From: HIMB11 sp965657135
Lineage (GTDB): Bacteria; Pseudomonadota; Alphaproteobacteria; Rhodobacterales; Rhodobacteraceae
DNA: 25,507 bases
NCBI GenBank assembly: GCA_965657135.1
Contig: CBFHNF010000025.1
Location: 1 to 25,507, forward strand
Direction of reading: 5' to 3'
Shown here: piece after piece, positions 7,811 through 14,771 of the stretch
How positions within the stretch are numbered: position 1 is the stretch's first letter
How the letters are laid out: each line of letters starts with the position of its first letter
Translations under genes and position numbers: made by a program
The notes under the pieces: model-generated
What the model was told of the DNA's origin: nothing
Databases searched by the model: none
Seen by the model: only the letters and a program-made list of their open reading frames with translations

Positions 7811-8671
7811 ATGACAGTACTGGAAAATTCACGCGCAGCTGCGCGCAACAGACCGCTTAGAGTAGTGTTCCCCGAATTGGGGGAAGATGATCGAGTGGCC
7901 GAAGCCGCACGGATTTTGGAAACAGAAGGATTGGCGCATTCGCTGGGATTGTCTGATCCAACACCGGCACAATTGTCGGCGCTCGTGGATGGGCGGGGCA
8001 TGAAAGAGGCCATTGCCAAACGCATGTTGAACAAGCCGTTATATCGTGCCGCCGCAATGGTTGCCGCAAACGAAGCGGACATCATGGTGGCAGGCGCAGA
8101 CAGCCCAACACGCCGCGTAATCGAAGCGGCATCAATTGCGATTGGGTTGGACGAAGGCGTGCATATGCCATCCTCATTTTTCTTGATGTGCTTTCCTGAT
8201 GGACGTGAATTGATATTTGCCGACTGTGCGGTCAATGTTTCGCCCAATAGTGATGAATTGCTCAGTATTGCAATGGCATCTGATATTACGGCGCAACGGC
8301 TTTTGGGGATGTCCAATGTTGCAATGCTATCGTTCTCGACGGGGGCGTCTGGGTCTGGGGATAGCGTTGATTTGGTGCGTGAGGCAGCCGAGGCGGCGGG
8401 ATACATTGGACCAATCCAAGCAGATGCAGCACTCAATGCGACGATTGCGGCAAAGAAAGGCTTGGGGCAGGGCGATGCAAATGTGCTGATATTCCCTGAT
8501 TTAAATTCTGGCAACATTGCATACAAGCTCTGCCAAGAATTGGCAGGCGCCCAAGCGATTGGACCATGTTTACAGGGATTCAAAAAACCCGTTTGTGATC
8601 TCAGTCGCGGGGCAACTGTTGATGATATTGTTGCTGGTGCGATCATTACATCCGCCATGTTTGCCGATTAA
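7811..8671 (+). CDS. pta: Phosphate acetyltransferase
   Basis: Converts acetyl phosphate, the product of Xsc, to acetyl-CoA in the cytoplasm. The 286-residue protein corresponds to the PTA_PTB catalytic domain: RVVFPELGEDDRVAEAARIL at the N terminus, a central segment with EADIMVAGADSPT, and the C-terminal block ANVLIFPDLNSGNIAYKLCQ typical of the family, followed by GPCLQGFKKPVCDLSRGAT. It is about 30-40 residues shorter than most stand-alone Pta proteins; the missing part lies between the first strand and the active-site region (around residues 45-75). GGAGG lies five bases before the ATG. It faces away from citrate synthase and converges on xsc, unlike the usual same-strand xsc-pta order. 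Confidence 0.92.
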   Translation: MTVLENSRAAARNRPLRVVFPELGEDDRVAEAARILETEGLAHSLGLSDPTPAQLSALVDGRGMKEAIAKRMLNKPLYRAAAMVAANEADIMVAGADSPTRRVIEAASIAIGLDEGVHMPSSFFLMCFPDGRELIFADCAVNVSPNSDELLSIAMASDITAQRLLGMSNVAMLSFSTGASGSGDSVDLVREAAEAAGYIGPIQADAALNATIAAKKGLGQGDANVLIFPDLNSGNIAYKLCQELAGAQAIGPCLQGFKKPVCDLSRGATVDDIVAGAIITSAMFAD

Positions 8672-8714
8672 CACGTTGTGATTATCTCGGCTGCGTCGTT
8701 CGTAGCATTTTTTG

Positions 8715-8741
8715 AAACCGCGCCCAGATCGGGCGCGGTTT
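8715..8741. terminator. Hairpin between convergent pta and xsc
   Basis: Perfect 11-bp inverted repeat AAACCGCGCCC / GGGCGCGGTTT (8715-8725, 8731-8741) with a five-base loop, between the stop codons of pta and xsc. Only the three T of the arm follow on either strand, so it is a weak-tailed but very stable bidirectional terminator candidate. Confidence 0.75.
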
Positions 8742-8759
8742 GATCGTTCAAAGTGTTGG

Positions 8760-10541
8760 TTAAACCGCTGTTTGTTTGCGCATATCCGCGGCATTAATAC
8801 CTGCGACTGCGACTGGTTTCTTCATCGCGTCACGACGGAATGGCTCACCCAATTCTTGGTTGATCATCGCTTCGATCAATGTGGTGATACCGTTTTCCAT
8901 TTGGTCTTTGATCGCCTGATGCAACGCTTCGGTTAATTCATCCATTGTGCGTGCAACGACACCCTTTAGGCCACATGCCTGCGCGATACCCGCGTATGAA
9001 ACTTGTGTGTCCAATTCTGTGCCCACAAAGTTGTCGTCAAACCATAGGGTTGAGTTCCGCTTTTCTGCGCCCCATTGATAGTTACGGAACACGATTTGTG
9101 TCACAGCTGGCCATTCGCCGCGGCCAATCGCAGTCAATTCGTTCACCGCGATACCAAATGCACCGTCACCCGCAAAACCAACTACTGGAACATCAGGTTG
9201 ACCAATTTTAGCACCAACAATCGCAGGTAGGCCATAGCCACATGGGCCAAACAGACCCGGTGCCAAATACTTGCGACCTTCTTCAAACGCAGGGTAGGCA
9301 TTCCCGATCGCACAGTTATTGCCGATATCTGATGAAATGATCGCCTCGGTTGGGAGCGCAGATTGAATCGCGCGCCATGCCATACGTGGGCTCATCCAAT
9401 CTGGTTTGTCCGCGCGCGCGCGCTCGTTCCATGATGTGCCTGGATCGTCATCTTCGTGATCCATTGAGCTAAGCTGTTGGGCCCAACGTGATTTTTTCTC
9501 GGCGATTTTTGCCTTGCGCTCTGCGCGTCCGTCATCGCCCGCTGTTTCAGACAACCGATCCATGATACCTTTGGCCGCCTTGGCCGCGTCTGCAACGATG
9601 CCGACAGAAACTTTTTTGGTTAGGCCGATGCGATCAGGGTTGATGTCAACCTGAATGATTTTCGCATCTGCTGGCCAATATTCCATCCCATAGCCAGGCA
9701 ATGTTGAGAATGGGTTCAAGCGTGTTCCAAGGCACAGAACAACGTCTGCTTCGCTGATCAACTCCATGCCGGCTTTGGATCCGTTATAACCCAAGGGCCC
9801 TGCAAACAGCGGGTGCGATCCTGGGAACGCATCGTTGTGCTGATAACCAACGCAGACGGGTGCGTCCAAACGTTCCGCCAAAGCGCGTGAGGCATCGATT
9901 CCACCGTGGGAAAGAACAACGCCTGCGCCGTTTAGGATCACGGGATTTTTTGCATTTGACAAAAGTTTGGCTGCTTGAGCAATCGCTTGTTCGCCACCAG
10001 ATGGACGTTCAAATTCAACGATCGCCGGTAGTTCAACATCAATAACTTGTGTCCACATATCGCGTGGGATGTTCAACTGCGCAGGCGCTGATGCGCGTTT
10101 TGCATTCATGATGACGCGATTTAGCACTTCACAAACGCGCGAAGGATCACGAACCTCTTCCTGGTAGGCGACCATATCTTCGAACAGTTTCATTTGTTCG
10201 ACTTCTTGAAAGCCACCCTGTCCGATTGTTTTGTTCGCAGCTTGTGGAGTGACCAATAACAAAGGCGTGTGGTTCCAATAGGCTGTTTTCACAGCCGTCA
10301 CGAAATTTGTGATCCCCGGGCCGTTTTGCGCAATCATCATAGACATTTCACCAGTTGCACGGGTATAGCCGTCTGCCATCATTCCGGCTGAACCCTCGTG
10401 TGCGCAGTCCCAAAATTTTATCCCAGCTTGTGGGAACAAATCTGAAATTGGCATCATTGCAGAACCGATAATACCGAATGCATGTTCAATGCCGTGCATT
10501 TGTAGGACTTTTACAAATGCTTCTTCTGTTGTCATTTTCAT
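8760..10541 (-). CDS. xsc: Sulfoacetaldehyde acetyltransferase
   Basis: Thiamine-diphosphate enzyme that cleaves sulfoacetaldehyde with phosphate to acetyl phosphate and sulfite; the committed desulfonation step of taurine breakdown. The 593-residue protein starts MKMTTEEAFVKVLQMHG and shows the acetolactate-synthase-like fold: the N-terminal ThDP domain with the catalytic Glu at 49 (CAHEGSAGMMADGYTRATG), a central domain, and the C-terminal ThDP-binding motif beginning GDGAFGIAVNELTAIGR. The Xsc-type segment GIIGSAMMPISDLFP near the N terminus supports Xsc over acetolactate synthase. The frame is open 24 codons further upstream, but AGGAG eight bases before the ATG at 10541 and family alignment fix the start. 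It lies 92 bases behind tauR, with its own candidate TauR site in that gap. Confidence 0.97.
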   Translation of the reverse strand: MKMTTEEAFVKVLQMHGIEHAFGIIGSAMMPISDLFPQAGIKFWDCAHEGSAGMMADGYTRATGEMSMMIAQNGPGITNFVTAVKTAYWNHTPLLLVTPQAANKTIGQGGFQEVEQMKLFEDMVAYQEEVRDPSRVCEVLNRVIMNAKRASAPAQLNIPRDMWTQVIDVELPAIVEFERPSGGEQAIAQAAKLLSNAKNPVILNGAGVVLSHGGIDASRALAERLDAPVCVGYQHNDAFPGSHPLFAGPLGYNGSKAGMELISEADVVLCLGTRLNPFSTLPGYGMEYWPADAKIIQVDINPDRIGLTKKVSVGIVADAAKAAKGIMDRLSETAGDDGRAERKAKIAEKKSRWAQQLSSMDHEDDDPGTSWNERARADKPDWMSPRMAWRAIQSALPTEAIISSDIGNNCAIGNAYPAFEEGRKYLAPGLFGPCGYGLPAIVGAKIGQPDVPVVGFAGDGAFGIAVNELTAIGRGEWPAVTQIVFRNYQWGAEKRNSTLWFDDNFVGTELDTQVSYAGIAQACGLKGVVARTMDELTEALHQAIKDQMENGITTLIEAMINQELGEPFRRDAMKKPVAVAGINAADMRKQTAV

Positions 10542-10616
10542 GAGTGCATCTCCTGATGGGCGCGTGCAAAGCGCGGTTTTCTTTGAGAAGGTTCTAGTGT
10601 GAAATGTTGTCACACC

Positions 10617-10651
10617 AGTAGGGCCAGTTTGCCCTATGACACGAGTCCAGA
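10617..10651 (-). promoter_or_regulatory. Candidate TauR operator of xsc (two direct repeats)
   Basis: On the minus strand TCTGGACTCGTG (10651-10640) and ACTGGCCCTACT (10628-10617) form a direct repeat with a 23-bp period. The distal copy lies within the last codons of tauR, the proximal copy in the tauR-xsc gap. The period is the same as in front of tpa, and the proximal copy shares CTGGCCCTA with the tpa site. TauR of Rhodobacter capsulatus is known to bind direct repeats at tpa; the assignment here is by inference. Confidence 0.6.
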
Positions 10652-12106
10652 CTGCGAAATCTCTTCTGCGATCAAACTGACGCCTTTATCTATGTGTTCC
10701 TGTCCGATTGACGAATATGCAAGGCGATAGTGAGTCGCGCTTGGCAGCTGGCTTGGAAAAAAGGGCGATCCGGGTTCGATTAACACGCTACGATTGCGCA
10801 GCCGCTCTGCCAAATCTGTTGTATTTACTTTATCTGGCGCTTTCATCCAAACGGACGATCCACCCGAGGGTGCTGGGCCATCGATGATAAGGCCATATTT
10901 TTCGATGGCATTCAACAATGTTGCGCGTCTAGACTCATAGGTTCGTGCCATTCGTTTGATTTGGCTATCATAATACCCAAGGCTGAGGAAATATGCCGCT
11001 GTTCGCTGAATGTGCCCCGGTGGATGGCGCAGGACGCTTGCGCGTAAAGCGCGCGCTTCACGAATGAAAGGCGCAGATCCAACCAGGTATCCCAAACGCA
11101 GACCCGGAAAGAGTGATTTTGAGAAACTCCCAACGTAAATCACACGGCCATCTGTATCTAATGATTTGAGCGCAGGTGCAGGTGAAGTGGCATTTGCAAT
11201 TTCAAATTCATAATCATCCTCAACAACTAAGGCGTCCAAATCTGCGGCGCGTTTCAACAATGACTGTCTGCGCGCCAGAGGCATTGTGTGATTTGTCGGA
11301 CATTGGTGGCTGGGGGTCGTGAAGATGACGGATGCATTTTCTGGAATTGCGTTAGGCACCATTCCGGCCTCGTCTACGTCCACTGGGTGAATATGACAGC
11401 GCGATTGGTTCAAAATTTCCAGTAGCGCGGGATAGCAAGGATTTTCGATTACGGCGGTTCGGCGTTGTGTCAACAAAACCTGTGAGGCAAGCCAAAGCGC
11501 GTTTTGTGCGCCTAAAGTCACCAGTATTTGGTCCTCTCGCGCAAAAATTCCCCGACGCGGTAGGGTGTGGCGCGCGATAAATTCCAGCAACATTGGGTCG
11601 TCCCGGTCAAAGTGATCGCTGGTTAGCGCGTTGAAATCTTTGGCGCCAAGTGCGCGGATCGCGCAGAGCCGCCAATTTGCATGATCAAATAATGTCGGAT
11701 CGGACTGTCCATAAATAAACCTGTACTTATAGCGCGCCCAGTCCTGCGGTTTGTTTATGGGATCGCCATCTGCAAAACGTTGACCGATTGCACGGCTCCA
11801 ATCTACGCGATCATTTTCTTGAGTCTTGGCCGCGAAAGGAGGTGTTTCAGGGGCTGTGTCCGAGACATAATATCCCGACCTATCCCGTGACATCAGATAA
11901 TCACTGGCCAATAATTCTGTGTAGGCAAGTGTGACTGTAATCCGACTGATACCTAGGTGCTTTGCCAACTTCCGGGTGGAAGGGAGCTTCTCACCCTTGC
12001 GAAATTGCCCTGACAAAATACCCTGAGCAATCGCTTGCTGTAATCGCGACTGTAGCGTACCGTTTTGTTGCGAATGCAGGATGAAACTTTCTACTGGAAT
12101 AGCCAT
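10634..12106 (-). CDS. tauR: MocR/GntR-type taurine regulator TauR
   Basis: Transcription factor of 490 residues with an N-terminal GntR winged helix (about 15-83; PSTRKLAKHLGISRITVTLAY is the recognition region) and a C-terminal fold-type-I aminotransferase-like domain (about 120-480) that binds PLP: the Schiff-base lysine is K330 in GSFSKSLFPGLRLGY and VEDDYEFE supplies the PLP-nitrogen Asp. In Rhodobacter capsulatus TauR activates tpa in the presence of taurine. Here it sits directly upstream of xsc on the same strand, and CTGG-type direct repeats with a 23-bp period occur at tpa, xsc and at its own start. No Shine-Dalgarno precedes the ATG; the putative promoter would place the transcript start at the ATG itself. 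Confidence 0.93.
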   Translation of the reverse strand: MAIPVESFILHSQQNGTLQSRLQQAIAQGILSGQFRKGEKLPSTRKLAKHLGISRITVTLAYTELLASDYLMSRDRSGYYVSDTAPETPPFAAKTQENDRVDWSRAIGQRFADGDPINKPQDWARYKYRFIYGQSDPTLFDHANWRLCAIRALGAKDFNALTSDHFDRDDPMLLEFIARHTLPRRGIFAREDQILVTLGAQNALWLASQVLLTQRRTAVIENPCYPALLEILNQSRCHIHPVDVDEAGMVPNAIPENASVIFTTPSHQCPTNHTMPLARRQSLLKRAADLDALVVEDDYEFEIANATSPAPALKSLDTDGRVIYVGSFSKSLFPGLRLGYLVGSAPFIREARALRASVLRHPPGHIQRTAAYFLSLGYYDSQIKRMARTYESRRATLLNAIEKYGLIIDGPAPSGGSSVWMKAPDKVNTTDLAERLRNRSVLIEPGSPFFPSQLPSATHYRLAYSSIGQEHIDKGVSLIAEEISQSGLVS

Positions 12107-12150
12107 AGTTTATTCTACTGGATATAAGTTGATCGGTAAACTGGTATTAT
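12089..12150. promoter_or_regulatory. Three-copy CTGG direct repeat over the tauR start (candidate TauR autoregulatory site)
   Basis: On the plus strand TACTGGAATAGC (12092-12103), TACTGGATATAA (12116-12127) and AACTGGTATTAT (12139-12150) are direct repeats with periods of 24 and 23 bp; the first two share the exact ten bases TTCTACTGGA. The array runs from the first codons of tauR through its putative -10 and -35, a layout suited to autorepression. Confidence 0.55.
12112..12140 (-). promoter_or_regulatory. Putative leaderless promoter of tauR
   Basis: On the minus strand TTTACC (12140-12135), a 17-bp spacer and TAGAAT (12117-12112) resemble a sigma-70 promoter. With the usual 6-7 bases to the start of transcription, the RNA would begin at or next to the A of the tauR ATG (12106), consistent with the absence of a ribosome binding site. 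Two of the three CTGG repeats overlap it. Confidence 0.45.
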
Positions 12151-12448
12151 TCTATGATGATGAGATCATCAATTTGAGATTGTATACAAAATTGTTAATT
12201 CTTTAGTTTTGATCACTGGAAATTTTAAATCTAGCAATTTCAATGTTTCTAGGCGCTTCAGGCTTGAAAAATATATACTAAAGTATATTTCTAAATATGA
12301 CTTAAGAATAAAAATAATAGACAATAGTTATTATTTTTGTGATGCATAAAGTGTGGGGTTTGTTGGTGTCTGTGTCAGTGTGATCGTTTTGAAATGACTG
12401 GATTGAACAGCAATTGGGGAAGATTGCGAAGAAAGGCAATGAATTTCT
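12151..12448. other. AT-rich intergenic region with three palindromes
   Basis: The stretch between tauR and the XRE-type regulator has no gene. It contains TGATGA-5-TCATCA (12155-12171), ATATACT-2-AGTATAT (12273-12288) and a 10-bp A/T-only hairpin AAAAATAATA / TATTATTTTT (12310-12319, 12329-12338). The middle palindrome is the best candidate for binding by a dimeric HTH protein such as the adjacent regulator. A TTGAAA at 12264 could serve as -35 but no convincing -10 at standard spacing was found. Confidence 0.4.
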
Positions 12449-13276
12449 TTGATTAGTAATGAGCAAGAAGTATCTGTCCATCAAATTTTTGGGCGAAACT
12501 TACGTGAATTGTGCAAGCGCGCTGGGACAATCGCCGAAGTGGCTGATCACCTGGGTGTGAATCGCGTTCAAATGAATCGCATTCTAAATGGCGAAAGTTT
12601 TCCGAAATCTGGGTTGATGAAGCGCATTTGCGATCACTTTTCCGTGAACTCTCGAATTTTGTTAGAACCGTTGGACGTGATCGAAGCGGAAACGGCCAAT
12701 GCTTCTCCTGCTAATGCACGTCGTATGTCTGCACCATTAAGTTATGCGTTTTTTGGGCGTGATTACTCGGTAACAGCACAAAATATAAATCGTGAAATCG
12801 TTCCAGATTGGCTTCATTTGATGATCCGGCCGTCTTTTATGTGGCGTGATGGATATTGGATTGGGATGGTTCGATTTTTCAACAAGGATGGCTCGCAGGT
12901 TATGCGTGGTTTCGACCCGATTGCGCGTGGCATGAAACGTTCAGATTTAACTCCAATGCGGGTTCGTGAATATCGCGGGTTGTTGTTGAATTCGTCAGAG
13001 TCGATTTCGTTTTTGTATTCAACACGCATTCCAAATACGGTGATTGGTATCGACCATTTTGCCGCCCGCACCTGGCCGACGCATGGATTTTTATCTGGTC
13101 GCTGTTTGGTTATGAGTTCTGCGAACCCCATTGGGAAAACTGTCGTACCCAGTATCCTGCAACCATTAGAGCAGGATACTAAAATAATCTTGAACGCGGC
13201 GCGTTTGTGCGGGTTCCGCAATTTGTCAGAAATCCCGCGCAAATATCACGAACATTTAAGTTCGGCTGGAATTTAA
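12449..13276 (+). CDS. XRE-type helix-turn-helix regulator of unknown role
   Basis: A 275-residue protein with an N-terminal Cro/C1-type HTH (about residues 13-60: FGRNLRELCKRAGTIAEVADHLG, then VNRVQMNRILNGESFPKSG) and a C-terminal part of about 190 residues that I cannot assign, possibly a ligand-sensing domain. Start: a stop codon at 12440 limits the frame and the HTH begins early, so the TTG at 12449 is the only reasonable start; AAAGG lies about 12 bases upstream. Similar HTH proteins are frequent in Rhodobacteraceae, mostly uncharacterised. It is divergent from tauR and convergent with tpa, abutting the tpa stop, so a second level of control over taurine genes is possible but not shown. 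Confidence 0.8.
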   Translation: MISNEQEVSVHQIFGRNLRELCKRAGTIAEVADHLGVNRVQMNRILNGESFPKSGLMKRICDHFSVNSRILLEPLDVIEAETANASPANARRMSAPLSYAFFGRDYSVTAQNINREIVPDWLHLMIRPSFMWRDGYWIGMVRFFNKDGSQVMRGFDPIARGMKRSDLTPMRVREYRGLLLNSSESISFLYSTRIPNTVIGIDHFAARTWPTHGFLSGRCLVMSSANPIGKTVVPSILQPLEQDTKIILNAARLCGFRNLSEIPRKYHEHLSSAGI

Positions 13277-13285
13277 TCAGCCGAA
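13261..13285. terminator. Hairpin spanning both stop codons of the XRE regulator and tpa
   Basis: Perfect 8-bp inverted repeat TTCGGCTG / CAGCCGAA (13261-13268, 13278-13285). The two convergent stop codons (13274-13276 plus, 13277-13279 minus) lie back to back in and at the edge of the nine-base loop. No clear T run follows on either strand, so it is a probable but tail-less bidirectional terminator. Confidence 0.5.
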
Positions 13286-14662
13286 TACTTTGGTTAATGA
13301 ACGACCAACAGCCTCAGTAATTTCGTCGATATCATCGGCGGTTGCAATCAGTGCCGGGCTAAAACACAATGTATTGTTGTGCCCTGGGATCGAACGGTTT
13401 GTGGCACCAATTAAAACGCCCTGAGCTGCGCAATTTGCGACCACGGCTTGGACCAATTTTTCTTGTGCGGGTTCTTTTGTGCTGCGATCTGCAACCAATT
13501 CCGCTCCACAGAACAAACCCTTGCCGCGCACCTCTCCGATGGCTGCATGCTTTTCGGCCAATGCATTCAGATTGTCGATCATCCGTGCGCCCATATTCAA
13601 AGTGTTGTCCAGTAGCCCTTCTTCCTCGATAATCGCCATGTTTTCAATGGCGGCTGCAGGACCTGCCGTACACCCACCAAATGTTGAAATATCGCGGAAA
13701 TAGTTCATAGGATCACTTGCATCATCTTTGAACAATTCGAAAACATCTTCTGATGTTACCAGACACGCGATTGCAGCATAGCCAGAGGCGACACCCTTTG
13801 CCATCGTCACCATGTCAGGCTTAACGCCGTAATTCTGATACCCAAACCACGTCCCTGTTCGACCGACGCCACAAACGACTTCGTCAATGTGCAACAAAAT
13901 ATCATATTTGTTGCAAATTTCTTGAACGCGTTCCCAGTACCCTTCAGGAGGGGTAATAACACCACCACCAGCTGTTACTGGCTCTAGGCACAGGGCGCCA
14001 ACAGTGTCTGGCCCCTCGGCAAGAATGACTTCTTCAATCGCGTCAGCCGCGCGGCGACCATATTCTTCACCGGTTAGGTCCCATTGTGCACGATACTCTA
14101 AGCAGTGTGGAACGCGTACAAAGCCTGGTGTGAATGGGCCGTATTGTGCGTTGCGTTCATCCTGGCCACCTGCAGAGAGTGTTGCAATCGTGGTTCCGTG
14201 GTAATCACGCTCGCGGTACAAGATTTTGTGTTTTTTACCGCCATAGCGTTTGTGCGCGATCTGACGCACCATTTTGAAGGCTTTCTCATTGGCTTCGGAA
14301 CCAGAGTTGCAGTAATAAACCCGGCTCATTCCAGGCATTTTTTCGATAAGCTTTTCGGCGAAAATCGCGCCAGGGATCGATCCAGCAGCACCGGCAAAAT
14401 AGTTCATTTTAATCAGTTGATCGCGAACCGCATTCGCGATCCGTTCCCGTCCATAGCCAACGTTAACTGTCCAAACGCCACCTGAGACGGCATCAATATG
14501 TTCTTTGCCTTTTTGGTCCCACACACGCATGCCTTTGCCCTCGACAATGATGCGAGGCTCCCCAGTTTCTAGGGGCTTGTGTTGTAACAGATGGTGCCAC
14601 ACATGTGCGCGGTCCGCTTCAATCACATGTGATAGGTCATTTTCACGTATCAATGTATTCAT
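13277..14662 (-). CDS. tpa: Taurine:pyruvate aminotransferase
   Basis: PLP enzyme of the class III aminotransferase family, 461 residues, that transfers the amino group of taurine to pyruvate, giving sulfoacetaldehyde and alanine. Visible are SGSEANEKA (120-128) for the PLP phosphate, HIDEVVCGVGRTG with Asp260, and the Schiff-base lysine K289 in MVTMAKGVASG. Start fixed by GGAGG nine bases upstream of ATG. The family could also hold beta-alanine or other omega-aminotransferases, but linkage to tauABC, tauR and xsc supports Tpa. It is divergent from tauA across a 333-bp region that holds a promoter and a candidate TauR site. Alanine dehydrogenase, needed to recycle pyruvate, is not in the window. 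Confidence 0.95.
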   Translation of the reverse strand: MNTLIRENDLSHVIEADRAHVWHHLLQHKPLETGEPRIIVEGKGMRVWDQKGKEHIDAVSGGVWTVNVGYGRERIANAVRDQLIKMNYFAGAAGSIPGAIFAEKLIEKMPGMSRVYYCNSGSEANEKAFKMVRQIAHKRYGGKKHKILYRERDYHGTTIATLSAGGQDERNAQYGPFTPGFVRVPHCLEYRAQWDLTGEEYGRRAADAIEEVILAEGPDTVGALCLEPVTAGGGVITPPEGYWERVQEICNKYDILLHIDEVVCGVGRTGTWFGYQNYGVKPDMVTMAKGVASGYAAIACLVTSEDVFELFKDDASDPMNYFRDISTFGGCTAGPAAAIENMAIIEEEGLLDNTLNMGARMIDNLNALAEKHAAIGEVRGKGLFCGAELVADRSTKEPAQEKLVQAVVANCAAQGVLIGATNRSIPGHNNTLCFSPALIATADDIDEITEAVGRSLTKVFG

Positions 14663-14705
14663 GGTCTAGGCCTCCAGAATCCGCGGCAAGCGCGGCAAAA
14701 AAGAT

Positions 14706-14734
14706 TTAATATGTCTGATTTCATTCTGCGTAAA
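14706..14734 (-). promoter_or_regulatory. Putative tpa promoter
   Basis: On the minus strand TTTACG (14734-14729), a 17-bp spacer and TATTAA (14711-14706) form a plausible sigma-70-like promoter about 45 bases before the tpa ATG. The candidate TauR repeats end three bases upstream of the -35, the position expected for an activator. A TATAAT at 14740-14735 is an alternative -10 but has no matching -35. Confidence 0.45.
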
Positions 14735-14736
14735 AT

Positions 14737-14771
14737 TATAGGGCCAGAATCAGCGCACATATATGGCCAAA
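14737..14771 (-). promoter_or_regulatory. Candidate TauR operator of tpa (two direct repeats)
   Basis: On the minus strand TTTGGCCATATA (14771-14760) and TCTGGCCCTATA (14748-14737) match in 10 of 12 positions and repeat with a 23-bp period. They lie directly upstream of the putative tpa -35. Because the region is shared with the divergent tauABC genes, the same site might also influence tauA, about 225 bp away. Binding of direct repeats at tpa is known for TauR of Rhodobacter capsulatus. Confidence 0.65.

Noticed and set aside
7777..8658. Long open frame (293 codons) on the minus strand opposite pta
   Set aside because: It is almost exactly antisense to pta, low-complexity in composition (Ser/Ala/Pro rich) and shows no domain; a mirror effect of codon bias in a real gene.
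10542..10613. 24-codon N-terminal extension of xsc
   Set aside because: Not seen in the family; the ATG at 10541 has AGGAG at proper spacing.
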